Source: Thinopyrum elongatum (taxonomy: Eukaryota > Streptophyta > Magnoliopsida > Poales > Poaceae). Taken from it: a DNA stretch of 64,000 bases. Numbering within the stretch: the first letter of the stretch is position 1; every line of letters begins with the position of its first letter. This document shows, in pieces, positions 63,254 to 64,000 of this stretch. The translations under genes and the position numbers were made by a program. The stretch spans positions 543,611,970-543,675,969 of the forward strand of contig CM022297.1 in NCBI GenBank assembly GCA_011799875.1. The letters run 5' to 3'. A model generated the notes under the pieces. The model did no database searches. It was not told the DNA's origin and saw only the letters and a program-made list of their open reading frames with translations.

Positions 63254-64000
63254 GCTGGCGCAAATCGGGGGTATTTTCTGGATTCACACACTCACCGTGA
63301 GCATTTTGTGTACTGTGGGTCTGAAACAAACTCCGAATGACAAAGTTATGACTCTTCTAATGAAAACCGTTCCATTATATGGCAGTCCTTCAAAGAATTT
63401 CACTTTCCTGTGACGCTTTTCTCCGCACCGCCCTAAAATTTTGTGTCCTCGATGCTGGAGATATTGTTTCCACATATATATTGACCGATGCCAGGAATGC
63501 CCTTTGGTTCATGGTTGCCACACGGCGAAAACTAGGAGTATAAGGATTATAGGCGCTGGATTTTCTAGAATTACGGCCAAATGGGATTGCCTGGATCATA
63601 GAGCATGTGCAGAAAGCAACGTTTGTCCTTACCGGGGAGAGTAATGTCAATAAGCAACGTAATCTCTCAAATTTCCTTCAAAAGGAAGTGCCAATGGGTT
63701 CAGAAACTTGTACGAAAAGCAGCGGCGAATCATGTTCTTTGACTTTCAGGGCCAAAAAGTCCTGCTTAACGCCGAATTTGAGGGTACTCCGAGCCTCCTG
63801 GGGCAAGCCGGGAGTATTTTATGGATTCACATGCTCGCCGCGAGCATTTTCAGTACTTGTTGGTCCGAAACGGACTCCGAATGACAAAGTTATGACCGTT
63901 CTATTGAAAACCAGTCCATTATACGGAAGTCCTTGAAAGAATTTCAGTTTCCTGTGACGCTTTTCTTCGCACCGCCCTGAAATTTTGTGTCCTTGATGCT

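Larger units (their letters stand above)
48035..64000 (+). repeat. Right satellite array, same ~568-bp family, ~28 copies
   Basis: Same monomer and orientation as the left array, with starts near 48499, 49069, 49891, 50458, 51026, 51593, 52164, 52729, 53299, 53865, 54431, 54998 and onward. The first partial monomer begins at the TTAAC target duplication and continues in the phase where the left array stopped, so both sides were one array before the insertion. Several monomers are shortened, for example about 240 bp lost at 49395, a partial copy near 59587, and chimeric copies near 58134 and 62014. The array runs off the window end. Confidence 0.97.

Noticed and set aside
1..64000. CRISPR-like array or rDNA spacer subrepeats as explanation for the periodicity
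   Set aside because: Units are 568 bp without unique spacers, and no rRNA sequence is present. A plant satellite explains it.

Overview
This 64-kb window is repeat DNA from a plant nuclear genome, most likely a grass. I found no host gene, tRNA, rRNA or CRISPR array. It has two components. The first is a long head-to-tail satellite array with a monomer of about 568 bp, roughly 90 copies, all in one orientation, running off both ends of the window. The second is one nearly full-length Ty1/copia retrotransposon of the Sirevirus (SIRE/Maximus) type inserted into a satellite monomer. The plant assignment rests on the initiator-tRNA-Met primer site, the plant-type copia polyprotein, the extra 3' ORF and the repeated polypurine tracts. 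The grass assignment is an inference from overall character. I cannot name species or chromosome. The satellite could be centromeric, pericentromeric or subtelomeric.

Layout. 1-35725: left satellite array, about 63 monomers. Nested higher-order structure is visible: a 5-monomer unit (2839 bp) duplicated in tandem at 4.74-10.76 kb; a block at 10.2-16.7 kb copying 1-7.1 kb; a 3-monomer unit (about 1.67 kb) with a diagnostic 38-bp deletion at 22.4-27.4 kb; and a rearranged zone at 28.5-31.7 kb whose private deletion junctions recur in the right array. 35726-48034: the retrotransposon, 12309 bp, with 1530-bp LTRs, TG...CA ends and the 5-bp target duplication TTAAC. 48035-64000: right satellite array, about 28 monomers, resuming in the phase and orientation where the left array stopped. 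It contains near-identical segments (57.5-58.4 = 61.4-62.3 kb; 60.5-61.4 = 62.3-63.3 kb) that imply a very recent duplication followed by an internal deletion.

The element reads, in order: LTR with a cluster of CGGTNNNACCG palindromes upstream of a TATA box; primer-binding site; gag with a UBN2-like region, CCHC zinc knuckle and coiled-coil extension; protease; integrase; reverse transcriptase; RNase H; a 3.3-kb tail with another palindrome cluster, an extra (env-like) ORF and five polypurine tracts; and the 3' LTR. Coding is broken by several stops and frameshifts, so this copy is probably non-autonomous. The LTRs differ at about 58 positions by eye (near 4%). At the commonly used grass rate of 1.3e-8 per site per year this suggests insertion about 1.5 million years ago. 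The satellite has kept rearranging on both sides since or around then.

No undescribed protein system is evident. The most interesting material is structural: the layered satellite amplification history, a set of short dyads with 3-4-nt loops in each monomer, and the palindrome arrays and LC8-type motif of the retroelement.
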